From assembly GCA_030631085.1 (NCBI GenBank), contig DAOVLV010000004.1:1-19290 (forward strand): a stretch of 19,290 bases of DNA, read 5' to 3'. The notes under the pieces are model-generated. The model searched no databases and had not been told where the DNA came from. It saw nothing but the letters and a program-made list of their open reading frames with translations. Shown here in pieces: positions 12,311-19,290 of this stretch; the first letter of the stretch is position 1; every line of letters starts with the position of its first letter. This stretch comes from Planctomycetales bacterium (GTDB lineage Bacteria; Planctomycetota; Phycisphaerae; SM23-33). The position numbers were made by a program, and so were the translations under genes.

Positions 12311-14014
12311 TCACCGCAGGCGTAACACCCATCCGCTCAACCAAAACATCGCTACTGCAAGTGCGAGGAATGGCCAGAGTTCGACGCCTTTTGTCAGCGG
12401 TTCAGGTTCAGGCAGTGTAATCTCGGCGGCACGTTTGAGCGGGTCGATTTTGGGCGTGGCGGATTTCAGACCCGTCAGGCTGATGGCGTGAAGATCGCCG
12501 TCTTTGTCGCGGTATATCCCCGGCTGGAGCAGCGGTCCGGTCCGGTCGGTCTCCTCTGCCGGCGTCAGTTCCGGTAATTCCATCTCCGTCCAGCCCCTGC
12601 CAGCCCCTGCCTGCAACGGCGAGATAAACTCATAGGACACGCGCGAACGGGTCTGGGGGGCCAAGTGCTTGAAAACATTGGCAAGGAAGATTACGAATGA
12701 TTTTGTCATTGCGAAGTTGGTGTTTTCCGTGGCGGTATCGAACGCTATCCAGACGCGCGACGGATTGGCGCTGGCCAGAATCAGCGCATCGGGGCCTATG
12801 CTGACGAGTCGCTTCTGCTGCGGCGCGCCGACCGGTTCCCATCCCGTAGCCCGACGAACAGCCACAGACGATAAGTCAACACTCGCCAGAATGGGATGAT
12901 CGGACAGTACATCGGCGTCGCGTAAAGCGAAATTTGCCGACGACTCACCTTTCCGCCACCCCGTCGGCGGCGCGGGCGGGTCAATTACCACCGCCGGCAG
13001 ACCGGCGGCGGGTAACTTACCGATAGCGATAACAGCGTCGGCCTTGGTCGGGTCGGAAACCAGGCGCAGGGCTGGATGTTTCCGAACGAAACGCCGGATA
13101 AGCGGATCAGGCCGGCCGATTATCGCCACGTCAGCCGTAACCTTCCGTCGCCGAACGGCATAGGCCCACGCACCACCACGCCGCCCCCCCTGAATGGTAA
13201 TAAGGGCCTGGTAGTAATCACTCGCGCCGGACATTTCCATCACGAACGATTGTCGCCCTCCGGGAGGAAGGTTGTATTCGGGAACTACGGGACTGACGTC
13301 GTTACCACTGATGAGAACCATACCCTGCTGTGGCTGGGCTGTGTGGTTTCGCAAGGACACAAATACCTGGACGTTTTTTTCGCCGATGTCGCTGACGGCA
13401 AAGGTGTCTATGGTTATTTCTCCCGGAGTTGCCGGTAGTGCGATGGTGGTTGTATCGGGACCGTCTTCGAGTTTCAGCGTCGCCGGCGCGAATCGGTAGG
13501 TGTGTTGAACGTCCTGGTCTGTTACCGGAAGGGTCAGGTCTTCAGCGGCAACGGGAAGCGGGCGAACCTCGTACGCTCGCAGGGTTGCCTCGTGCGGGCT
13601 GATAAAATCGCTCGAACCACCGAGAACCGTCGGAAGGACCAGGCGGACGCGATCTGTGTCCGATAGTCGTTGCAGGAACGTGTGGGTAATTTCTCCGAGC
13701 GTCTCTTGCTCAAGCTCGGTCAGTTCCGCCGACGGCCAGAGGGCTATGGCGATGCGCCTTGCGGGTGCTTCGGCGTAGTGAACAGGCTGCGACAGTGCGA
13801 TTCCCGCCGCTGTTGCACCGGCCAAGAGCATCAGCCAGGATACTGAAATCCGACGTGTCTTTTTCGCAGCCGGGCCTAGCGAATCGAGCGCCCGCTGCCA
13901 AAGCCGGAGACTTCCGACTGGAATTACCTTGTGCATTGGTCGGCGAAGCGCCCAAAACGCCGCCACCGCCACCGGAACCAAAGATAACAATGCCCAGGGA
14001 TAAATTAATTGCAT
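12311..14014 (-). CDS. BatA-like membrane protein (N-terminal BatA domain)
   Basis: The preferred form has 567 residues from the ATG at 14014. A longer frame from GTG 14131 reads through an inverted repeat and is probably not translated, although that GTG overlaps the previous stop. The N-terminus MQLIYPWALLSLVPVAVAAF followed by RRP..KVIPVGSLRLWQRAL is the BatA-type membrane entry. A second membrane helix is at about residues 57-77 (SWLMLLAGATAAGIALS) and a third at the C-terminus (LWPFLALAVAMFWLSGWVL). The region between is a large non-cytoplasmic part with several beta domains and a segment like a glutamine-amidotransferase-type core (ADAVIAIGKLPAAGLPAVVI). Such proteins often sit with MoxR ATPase and von Willebrand-factor genes; here only the adjacent secreted protein is seen. 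Role in envelope function is inferred. Confidence 0.75.
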   Translation of the reverse strand: MQLIYPWALLSLVPVAVAAFWALRRPMHKVIPVGSLRLWQRALDSLGPAAKKTRRISVSWLMLLAGATAAGIALSQPVHYAEAPARRIAIALWPSAELTELEQETLGEITHTFLQRLSDTDRVRLVLPTVLGGSSDFISPHEATLRAYEVRPLPVAAEDLTLPVTDQDVQHTYRFAPATLKLEDGPDTTTIALPATPGEITIDTFAVSDIGEKNVQVFVSLRNHTAQPQQGMVLISGNDVSPVVPEYNLPPGGRQSFVMEMSGASDYYQALITIQGGRRGGAWAYAVRRRKVTADVAIIGRPDPLIRRFVRKHPALRLVSDPTKADAVIAIGKLPAAGLPAVVIDPPAPPTGWRKGESSANFALRDADVLSDHPILASVDLSSVAVRRATGWEPVGAPQQKRLVSIGPDALILASANPSRVWIAFDTATENTNFAMTKSFVIFLANVFKHLAPQTRSRVSYEFISPLQAGAGRGWTEMELPELTPAEETDRTGPLLQPGIYRDKDGDLHAISLTGLKSATPKIDPLKRAAEITLPEPEPLTKGVELWPFLALAVAMFWLSGWVLRLR

Positions 14015-14043
14015 AGAAACTGCACCGGCGAATAATCGCATCT

Positions 14044-14129
14044 GAACCACAAGGGACACAAAGATCGCAAAGAAGGAGATAATTAAAGATACTTTCCTTC
14101 CTTTGTGTTCTTTGTGTCCTTTGTGGTTC
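14044..14129. repeat. Long inverted repeat at the start of the BatA-like gene
   Basis: GAACCACAAGGGACACAAAG at 14044 onward is mirrored by CTTTGTGTCCTTTGTGGTTC ending at 14129, and the similarity extends over about 33 bases on each side. Read on the minus strand it encodes NHKGHKEHKGRK, a string I know as a frequent artefact of such intergenic repeats in environmental bacteria. It separates the gene at 14128-15099 from the BatA-like gene. Confidence 0.7.
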
Positions 14130-15099
14130 ACAATTGTCCCAAATTGCGTTTCCTGATCACCGCTCTGAGCAGGAGGTAGTCTTTTCCCCTGTAGCGATAC
14201 ACCTCTCCGGATATGTGGAAGACTGCCCCGAATGCCGTTCCGTTACGTGACAGTATCTCTATTTGCTCCAGGTATATATTCGGAAGGACTCGCATAGGCG
14301 GTTCGCGCAGCGTATTGTCGGCCTCGAATGCGACGCGGGACCATTTTTGCCCTTTCTCACGGTACAGCAGCCTTGCCAGCCTGTGAACGGCATTTTTCCC
14401 GGGTCCGGGGCGCAGCGTTTTGCCCGATGGTGCGCCTGACACCGAAGGTTCGACTTTGGGCAGTTTCGGCTTGATGTCCGGTACGATGGGTCGGCTTGGC
14501 GTCTTGCCGAGCAATTCATCGGCGACATCATCGGCGGAAGCCCCCGACGGTCTGCTCGTAGCCGGTCTGCTCGTTGGTTCAACAGGCATACTCGCTGTCG
14601 TTGTTGTAGCCGGTTCGGTGGTCGGTCTGCTCGTAGCGGCCGGGGCGGACGAGGTCGATTTCGGTATCAGAAGCACCCGGTCCAGAAGCATGTAGTACCC
14701 GCCTCGATACCGGTGGACCTCGCCGGAGAGTTTGAATTTCGCTTTGGGGTTTTCGGCGAGCTCCTTTTCGAGAGCCTCCAGCGACTCGCACGGAAGAAGA
14801 TACAGCACACCCACTCGCGGGTCTTTTATTGTGTTCCACTTATCTGTGGAGTCTTTGGCAATAGAGGCAACCCGGTCGATAATCATCACGCCGCCCGGAA
14901 GCATCGCCCGCCGCCTGGGCGATGGTCTAATCGACGTCGGAAGTGTAATGGGAACCTCCGTCGGGTCGGACGGGGCGATTCGAAGCCCGTTCGCCGGAGC
15001 ACTTGTCGGACTGGTTGAACGGTCGGAAGACTGCGCCGCAGCCCAGGCCGCTATCGCCAGTGCACAAACCATCCAAAATATCCGCGCCGATAACTTCAT
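14128..15099 (-). CDS. Secreted protein with duplicated domain and Pro/Thr-rich linker
   Basis: The protein has 323 residues. The signal peptide is MKLSARIFWMVCALAIAAWA, cleavage near AAQ. Two related segments are visible: FKLSGEVHRYRGGYYMLLDR at about residues 122-141 and FHISGEVYRYRGKDYLLLRA near the C-terminus. They are joined by a low-complexity linker of Ser, Thr, Pro and Ala (about 150-200) such as TSRPTTEPATTTT. A repeated 'SGEV.RYRG..Y.LL' module is the main feature; I do not know a family for it. The upstream ribosome site is weak. It is followed at once by the BatA-like gene, probably in one transcript, so both may work in the envelope. Confidence 0.72.
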   Translation of the reverse strand: MKLSARIFWMVCALAIAAWAAAQSSDRSTSPTSAPANGLRIAPSDPTEVPITLPTSIRPSPRRRAMLPGGVMIIDRVASIAKDSTDKWNTIKDPRVGVLYLLPCESLEALEKELAENPKAKFKLSGEVHRYRGGYYMLLDRVLLIPKSTSSAPAATSRPTTEPATTTTASMPVEPTSRPATSRPSGASADDVADELLGKTPSRPIVPDIKPKLPKVEPSVSGAPSGKTLRPGPGKNAVHRLARLLYREKGQKWSRVAFEADNTLREPPMRVLPNIYLEQIEILSRNGTAFGAVFHISGEVYRYRGKDYLLLRAVIRKRNLGQL

Positions 15100-15294
15100 A
15101 ATACCCTATTCCACTTTACAACCATTCTACGACCGTCATACCCGACTGTTCAAGTCTATTGGCACACGGGCGCGGGAAGTGCCCACCATATCGTAACCCC
15201 CTGGATGCGATCTCGGCAGTGGGGGGTGGAACGCGGAGAGAACTTAAACGGATTGTTCGGGAATCTTTGTAGGCCGGACCCCGACCTGATGGAT

Positions 15295-15308
15295 TGGGCC
15301 TCGGCCCA
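15295..15308. repeat. Small GGGCC hairpin repeat, copy 1
   Basis: TGGGCC-TC-GGCCCA followed by GCCT. The same unit is at 17975-17989. It is a short intergenic palindrome between two minus-strand genes, with no T-run. Confidence 0.45.
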
Positions 15309-15344
15309 GCCTGCTTTGCTATCTATGTTCTTCTGCCGCCCGGA

Positions 15345-16487
15345 TTAGACTAATGACCGGCGCCTGCGCAACATTGCCAGCCCGCCCAGGGCCAGAAGCG
15401 ACAGGCTCGCCGGCTCGGGAATGACTGCGACCCAGGCCTCAGTGTTACCACTGGGGTTGGTCCCGGTGCCTACGATGGTCGTCCCGTCGGCGGATACGCC
15501 TCTTGCCGTGTTCAAAGTCCACCCGGTAAGGTCCACGCCCAAACCCGTCAGCACGTCCCTGAGGCTTCTCATGCCTTCGTCGGTCTCCCAGATGAACGCC
15601 TCGTTGCCCGAGGCCGAGGTGCTCCGCCCGACCACGACAGACCCGTCGGCAGAGACGCCATATGCCCTGCTCTCGAAAGAGCCGCCCGGCAGGACGCCCA
15701 GGCCGACCATTCCGCCGGCCTGCGTCCAGCGGAACGGCTCGTAGCCCGATGCCGAGTTGCTGATCCCGACCACGACAGACCCGTCGGATGAGACGCCATA
15801 CGCCTCGCTGAAGAACCTGCCGCCCGGCAGGTCGCTCAGACCGACCATCCCGCCGGCCGCCATCCAGCGGAACGCCTCGTAGTAGCCCGAGGCCGAGTAG
15901 CTCCACCCGACCACGACAGACCCGTCGGCAGAGACGCCATTCGCCACACTGTAGAGGTAGAGACCGCCGCCCGGCAGGTCGCCCAGGCCGACCATCCCCC
16001 CGGCCGCCGTCCAGCGGAACGCATCATGGCCCGATGCCGAAGAGCTCCGCCCGACCACGACAGACCCGTCGGCAGAGACGCCATACGCCTCGCTGTCGAA
16101 ACCGCCGCCCGGCAGGTCGCCCAGGCCGACCATCCCGCCGACTGTCCAGCGGAACGCCTCGTAGCCCGATGCCGAGTTGCCCATCCCGACCACGACAGAC
16201 CCGCCGGCAGAGACGCCGAACGCTGCGCTGGCGAAAATGCCGCCCGGCAGGTCGCCCAGGCCGACCATACCGCCGGCAGCCGTCCAGCGGAACGCCTCCC
16301 AGCCAGAGGCCGAGGTGCCAGACCCGACCACGACAGACCCGTCGGCAGAGACGCCCCACGCCTCGCTGTAGAAAGTGCCGCCCGACAGGTCGCCCAGGCC
16401 GGTAAAACTCGCCGCCGCCGAGGCCCGCCCGGCCAAAACGCCCATCAGAACCACCGCCAGCAACGTAACAATCCACTTGCGCTCCAT
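15345..16487 (-). CDS. HAF-repeat PEP-CTERM protein
   Basis: The protein has 380 residues. ATG 16487 is preferred: GGGAGA precedes it and the signal peptide (MERKWIVTLLAVVLMGVLAG, cleavage near ASA) starts there; the frame is open further upstream but without a signal. From residue 30 there are six tandem repeats of about 44-47 residues with the pattern GLGDLPGG.F.S.AYGVSADG, then SVVVG.S.SASG.EAFRWT. A seventh degenerate unit (ARGVSADGTTIVGTGTNPSG) follows. This is the extracellular HAF-repeat type, probably a beta-propeller-like surface protein of unknown function. The C-terminus PEPASLSLLALGGLAMLRRRR is a PEP-CTERM tag. It is transcribed opposite to the array. Confidence 0.88.
   Translation of the reverse strand: MERKWIVTLLAVVLMGVLAGRASAAASFTGLGDLSGGTFYSEAWGVSADGSVVVGSGTSASGWEAFRWTAAGGMVGLGDLPGGIFASAAFGVSAGGSVVVGMGNSASGYEAFRWTVGGMVGLGDLPGGGFDSEAYGVSADGSVVVGRSSSASGHDAFRWTAAGGMVGLGDLPGGGLYLYSVANGVSADGSVVVGWSYSASGYYEAFRWMAAGGMVGLSDLPGGRFFSEAYGVSSDGSVVVGISNSASGYEPFRWTQAGGMVGLGVLPGGSFESRAYGVSADGSVVVGRSTSASGNEAFIWETDEGMRSLRDVLTGLGVDLTGWTLNTARGVSADGTTIVGTGTNPSGNTEAWVAVIPEPASLSLLALGGLAMLRRRRSLV
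15567..16400 (-). repeat. Tandem HAF-repeat coding units
   Basis: Six units of about 132-141 bases lie head to tail within the coding region. The segment coding VSADGSVVVG is nearly identical at DNA level in every unit, which points to recent expansion or gene conversion. Confidence 0.8.
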
Positions 16488-16869
16488 GTTCAGTCTCCCA
16501 TTACTTCGTTCTGAAAATGTCCCATTTGTCCGGCGCCGGCGCGTGCCAATACACATAAACAACCGGTACGATAGGGAACTTGGCCGTGCGGCCTAAGGTG
16601 TGCTCGAGTGAGCGAAATTCGCTCACACCCTCTCGTTTGACCCGGCAGGCTCATGCCGAATACAGCATACTCCGCCGCTCCCAAAGCGGGCTGGAGCTAC
16701 GATGCGTAGTATATCACACTCTGCCCTTTTGTCGAGAAAAATCTCCTCAAAGTTAGGGATTTTCGAGGTTAAAGGGGGGCACAAAAGGCTTCACTCAACT
16801 ACCCGAAGGGGTTACAATATCTGGGCATTTCCCTATTGGCACACGAGCGGTTTTGAGGTAATAGATGGC
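16488..16869. other. Gene-free stretch between divergent genes
   Basis: No convincing gene is present. It holds the palindrome at 16608-16626 and must contain the divergent promoters of the HAF-repeat gene and the HicB-like gene, but I see no clear promoter elements. The frame of the HicB-like gene stays open back to 16702 and part of it (LGIFEVKGGHKRLHSTTRRG) vaguely recalls HicA toxins; the resemblance is too weak for an annotation. Confidence 0.45.
16608..16626. promoter_or_regulatory. Perfect palindrome in the divergent intergenic region
   Basis: GTGAGCGAAATTCGCTCAC is a 9+1+9 inverted repeat, about 120 bases upstream of the HAF-repeat gene and about 245 bases before the HicB-like gene. 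It is a plausible operator for a dimeric regulator or a transcribed hairpin. Confidence 0.45.
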
Positions 16870-17085
16870 ATGATGGACAAATACGAGATCATCATTTTCT
16901 GGAGCGAGGAAGACGAAGCATATATTGCCGAGGTTCCTGAACTCCCCGGCTGCATGTCCCACGGCGACAGTCATGAGGCCGCCCTGGCCAATATCCGCTC
17001 GGCGGTGGAATTATGGATCGAAACAGCCAAGGAATTCGGCGACCCGGCCCCCAAACCCAAAGGTCGCCGCCTTGTTTTCGCGTAG
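16870..17085 (+). CDS. HicB-family antitoxin-like protein (orphan)
   Basis: The protein has 71 residues. ATG 16870 lies 10 bases after GAGGT; ATG 16873 is an alternative. The sequence YEIIIFWSEEDEAYIAEVPE followed by LPGCMSHGDSHEAALANIRS and AVELWIETAKEFGDPAPKP is the typical short HicB fold (a partial RNase-H-like domain without the C-terminal DNA-binding part). In HicAB systems it neutralises the mRNA-cleaving toxin HicA. No intact hicA is beside it: upstream is non-coding or degraded sequence and downstream is an opposite-strand gene. It may be a solitary antitoxin, the remnant of a system, or partner of a distant toxin. Confidence 0.82.
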   Translation: MMDKYEIIIFWSEEDEAYIAEVPELPGCMSHGDSHEAALANIRSAVELWIETAKEFGDPAPKPKGRRLVFA

Positions 17086-17111
17086 AAACCGGGAACCGTG
17101 ACTACGCCCTG

Positions 17112-17933
17112 TTAATCATCTTTTTGGGATTTTTCCAGCAGCATTTTCTTCAGCAGTTTCGGTACGCCCATTTTCAATCGGCCGTCGAAAGTGAATTTCT
17201 GACGTTGCCTGCTGATGATTCTCCGGGCGAAGGCCTTTGCTACTCCCTTTCCGTCGGCGCGTGCGCGGACCGTGAACATCGCGGTTTTTCCGGGCGCGAT
17301 GGGTTTAAGGTTCGGCTCGTTAATTCGCATAACTACTTCGTCGCCGTATTTCAGAGCGCCGCTGAGTTCCTCCAGCGGTAGTTCGAAAGTGTTGGGGTTA
17401 TCTACTTCGAAGGACAATTCCATCCAGGATGGTGGGCCTTTGACATACCTGACCTTGCGGAACCGCCAGGACGGTTTCCGAAGCGCCGGCATCAGACCGT
17501 TGCGAGATACGCGCACCGGTATCTTCAGTCCTAGAAAGTGAAACTTCGACTCGGTGCTGAACCGGTATGGAATTTCCTCTTTTGCGCGAATTTTCGACAA
17601 CAGCGGCGCCAAATTCGCCAATTCCACTGAAACCGGTACGCGGACGATTGACGTCTTATTAGCGGGCAAATTCATGACAGGCGTCGGCAGCGCGCCGTGG
17701 ACGATCTCCGTACCAGCGGACGTAACCGTGTAATTCAGGCTCGAAAAATTGAGTTCAAAACCGTTGGGATTGGTTACCTTCATATCGAAGAGAAGATTGA
17801 TCTTCTCGAAATCGAAACTCTCCACGTCGATACCGTGAATCTTGACAATGGGCGGCTTGACGCAGCCGGCCGAAACACTCATCAGCAAGGCTGCGACGAT
17901 CACGACTGACGCTTTTTGGCGTGCCGTTCTCAT
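17112..17933 (-). CDS. LEA14-like (LEA type 2, WHy) lipoprotein, two domains
   Basis: The protein has 273 residues, starting at 17933 behind a strong AGGAGGTG ribosome site. The N-terminus ASVVIVAALLMSVSAGC is a lipoprotein signal; Cys24 would be lipidated, though the -3 residue is Ser instead of the usual Leu. Two LEA2/WHy modules follow. The first has FDFEKINLLFDMKVTNPNGF at about residues 40-59, the second SWMELSFEVDNPNTFELPLE near 170-190. The 'V.NPN.F.L' motif is the family mark. Such proteins are periplasm-facing and of uncertain function, often linked to stress or lipid and outer-membrane processes. The C-terminal end is rich in Lys. The neighbouring aconitase is probably unrelated in function. 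Confidence 0.85.
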   Translation of the reverse strand: MRTARQKASVVIVAALLMSVSAGCVKPPIVKIHGIDVESFDFEKINLLFDMKVTNPNGFELNFSSLNYTVTSAGTEIVHGALPTPVMNLPANKTSIVRVPVSVELANLAPLLSKIRAKEEIPYRFSTESKFHFLGLKIPVRVSRNGLMPALRKPSWRFRKVRYVKGPPSWMELSFEVDNPNTFELPLEELSGALKYGDEVVMRINEPNLKPIAPGKTAMFTVRARADGKGVAKAFARRIISRQRQKFTFDGRLKMGVPKLLKKMLLEKSQKDD

Positions 17934-17974
17934 CTTTTCACCTCCTACTGGTTCGCCTGTCCAGAAGAAAAAGG

Positions 17975-17989
17975 TGGGCCTCCGGCCCA
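17975..17989. repeat. Small GGGCC hairpin repeat, copy 2
   Basis: TGGGCC-TCC-GGCCCA followed by GCCTACCC, between the aconitase and LEA14-like genes. Same unit as 15295-15308. Confidence 0.45.
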
Positions 17990-17991
17990 GC

Positions 17992-19290
17992 CTACCCGTT
18001 CGCTTGTCGAGTATAGTTCAACAATCCGCCGGCTGCGAGTATTTTACGCTGTCGGCCGCTGAGGTTGACCCGGCAGGTGAAATCGAAATCCCTTGTGGCG
18101 TTGCGGACGGTAACGGTTCGGCCTGAACCGACAACCTCTGCGACGTCTTCGATGATGAGTTGGTCTCCGGCGTCTATACGGTCGTAATCCCCGGCCTGTT
18201 CGAAGGAAAGCGGCAGAATGGCGAAGTTGACCAGGTTTGCCTGGTGGATTCGCTCGATGGTTTTGGCGATAACGACCCGGACGCCCAGGTACATCGGACA
18301 CAAGGCGGCGTGCTCGCGCGACGAACCCTGCCCGTAGGAATCGCCCGCGACGATAACACCGCACCGACCGGCCTGTTTGACCGACGTCGCACGCTCGGCG
18401 AAGGTCGGTTCGTCCGGTTCGTTCAGCGGGGCGAAGACGTGCTTTGCGTATTCCGGCACGTTCGAGCGGAGTTTCAGCAGCGTCCCTGCCGGCATGATGT
18501 GGTCGGTGGTAATCTTCTCGCCGACCTTGATGACGGTATCGCCGTCGATTTTTTCCGGCAGGGGTTCGCCGGCGGGCGGCTTGACGATTGTCGGGCCTCG
18601 AATAATTTCGACATTGGCCGATTCGTCCGGCGACAGCGGCGGGGTAATCATACCGTCGTCAATCAGGAATTTTTCGACCTGCGGGATTTGCGGATACTCC
18701 GCAGAGAGTTTTCGCGGGTCGGTGATTTCGCCCGACAGGGCGGCAGCCACGGCGACTTCCGGCGAAACGAGATATGTCTTGTCGCCCTTCGTTCCGGATC
18801 GTCCGGCGAAGTTGCGGTTGAATGTCCGCAGACTCACCCGTCCGTCGCCCGGCGAGAAGCCCTGCCCGATGCAAGGGCCGCAACCACATTCCAGAATCCG
18901 CGCACCGGCGGCGACCATATCGCCCAGCGAACCATTATCGACCAGCATCTTCAGAACCTGCCGGCTGCCAGGCGCGATACCGAGTTCCACACGCGGATGG
19001 ACCTTGCGACCCTTAAGCACGGCTGCACACAACATCAGATCGCGAAGGCTGGAATTCGTACACGAACCAATAAGCACCTGGTCAACCTTCGTCCCGGCCA
19101 GGTCGGTTATGGTTACGACGTTTCCCGGAGACGACGGCGCAGCAGCCATGGGTACGACATCGGATAAGTCGATTACGACCCGGCTGAAACTTGCGCTCAC
19201 CATACCGCCTGCGTCTGGTTCGGATATTTCCGCGTCGGGGCAGTGTCGGCGGATGTTTTCGATAACGGCTGCGTCCTGCTCGGCGTCGAG
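17992..19290 (-). CDS. acn: Aconitate hydratase, C-terminal part (runs off right edge)
   Basis: This is the C-terminal 432 residues of aconitase, which interconverts citrate and isocitrate in the TCA cycle using a [4Fe-4S] cluster. The frame stays open to base 19290, so the start is outside the window; the ATG at 19203 is internal. All three cluster cysteines are present: GSCTNSS and CGCGPCIGQG. The swivel domain follows after a linker and has ITTDHIMPAGTLL and GDSYGQGSSREHAALCPMYL with the substrate-binding Ser and Arg. The length from GSCTNSS to the end fits the shorter bacterial aconitase type of about 640-660 residues. Cytoplasmic enzyme; it has no obvious link to the PEP-CTERM genes. The LEA14-like gene lies 58 bases downstream. 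Confidence 0.95.
   Translation of the reverse strand, partial: LDAEQDAAVIENIRRHCPDAEISEPDAGGMVSASFSRVVIDLSDVVPMAAAPSSPGNVVTITDLAGTKVDQVLIGSCTNSSLRDLMLCAAVLKGRKVHPRVELGIAPGSRQVLKMLVDNGSLGDMVAAGARILECGCGPCIGQGFSPGDGRVSLRTFNRNFAGRSGTKGDKTYLVSPEVAVAAALSGEITDPRKLSAEYPQIPQVEKFLIDDGMITPPLSPDESANVEIIRGPTIVKPPAGEPLPEKIDGDTVIKVGEKITTDHIMPAGTLLKLRSNVPEYAKHVFAPLNEPDEPTFAERATSVKQAGRCGVIVAGDSYGQGSSREHAALCPMYLGVRVVIAKTIERIHQANLVNFAILPLSFEQAGDYDRIDAGDQLIIEDVAEVVGSGRTVTVRNATRDFDFTCRVNLSGRQRKILAAGGLLNYTRQANG

Noticed and set aside
12669..13499. Several + strand open frames opposite the BatA-like gene
   Set aside because: They are shadows of a long gene with clear membrane segments on the minus strand.
15567..16400. 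Tandem repeats as a CRISPR array
   Set aside because: The units are long, in frame and encode HAF repeats; there are no unique spacers between short direct repeats.
16834..16850. TGGCAC near 16836 as a second sigma-54 promoter (also at 15160)
   Set aside because: The -24 half is present, but no TTGC occurs at the required spacing.
18160..19167. 335-residue + strand open frame
   Set aside because: It is antisense to aconitase, whose motifs are unambiguous.

Overview
The window looks like chromosomal DNA of a Planctomycetota bacterium, most likely class Phycisphaerae. The evidence is a moderately GC-rich sequence, a high density of secreted proteins ending in PEP-CTERM sorting tags, a dockerin-like Ca-binding repeat, a HAF-repeat protein and a BatA-like membrane protein. 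This placement is inferred from gene content; no rRNA or tRNA is present.

Left part (1-4698, + strand): six PEP-CTERM proteins in a row. They are a partial one at the left edge, a C39-like cysteine protease (469-1548), three unrecognised secreted proteins, and a choice-anchor-like protein (4126-4698). Two intergenic regions carry near-duplicate leader RNAs with mutually exclusive hairpins. A second structured element occurs twice, before the protease and before the regulator.

Middle (4699-7386, + strand): a sigma-54 activator without any receiver domain (4925-5884). It is followed by a perfect inverted repeat, an exact-consensus sigma-54 promoter (6023-6038) and a 5'-UTR hairpin. Next comes a degenerate receiver-like protein (6129-6593) and three genes for small basic proteins, two of them paralogous. 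This looks like a self-contained sigma-54 control module inside a PEP-CTERM locus.

Array (7821-12222, + strand): five tandem paralogues of a secreted PEP-CTERM protein. Their signal peptides are almost identical, and two intergenic types (X and Y) alternate between them. The outer parts of the genes are homogenised at DNA level while the bodies diverge. One copy contains a dockerin-like insert. Terminators close the array.

Right part (12311-19290, mostly - strand): a BatA-like membrane protein and a secreted partner, a HAF-repeat PEP-CTERM protein, an orphan HicB-like antitoxin (+ strand), a two-domain LEA14-like lipoprotein and the C-terminal two thirds of aconitase. Apart from aconitase this region is also rich in envelope proteins. 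No exosortase is present, so the sorting enzyme must lie elsewhere.
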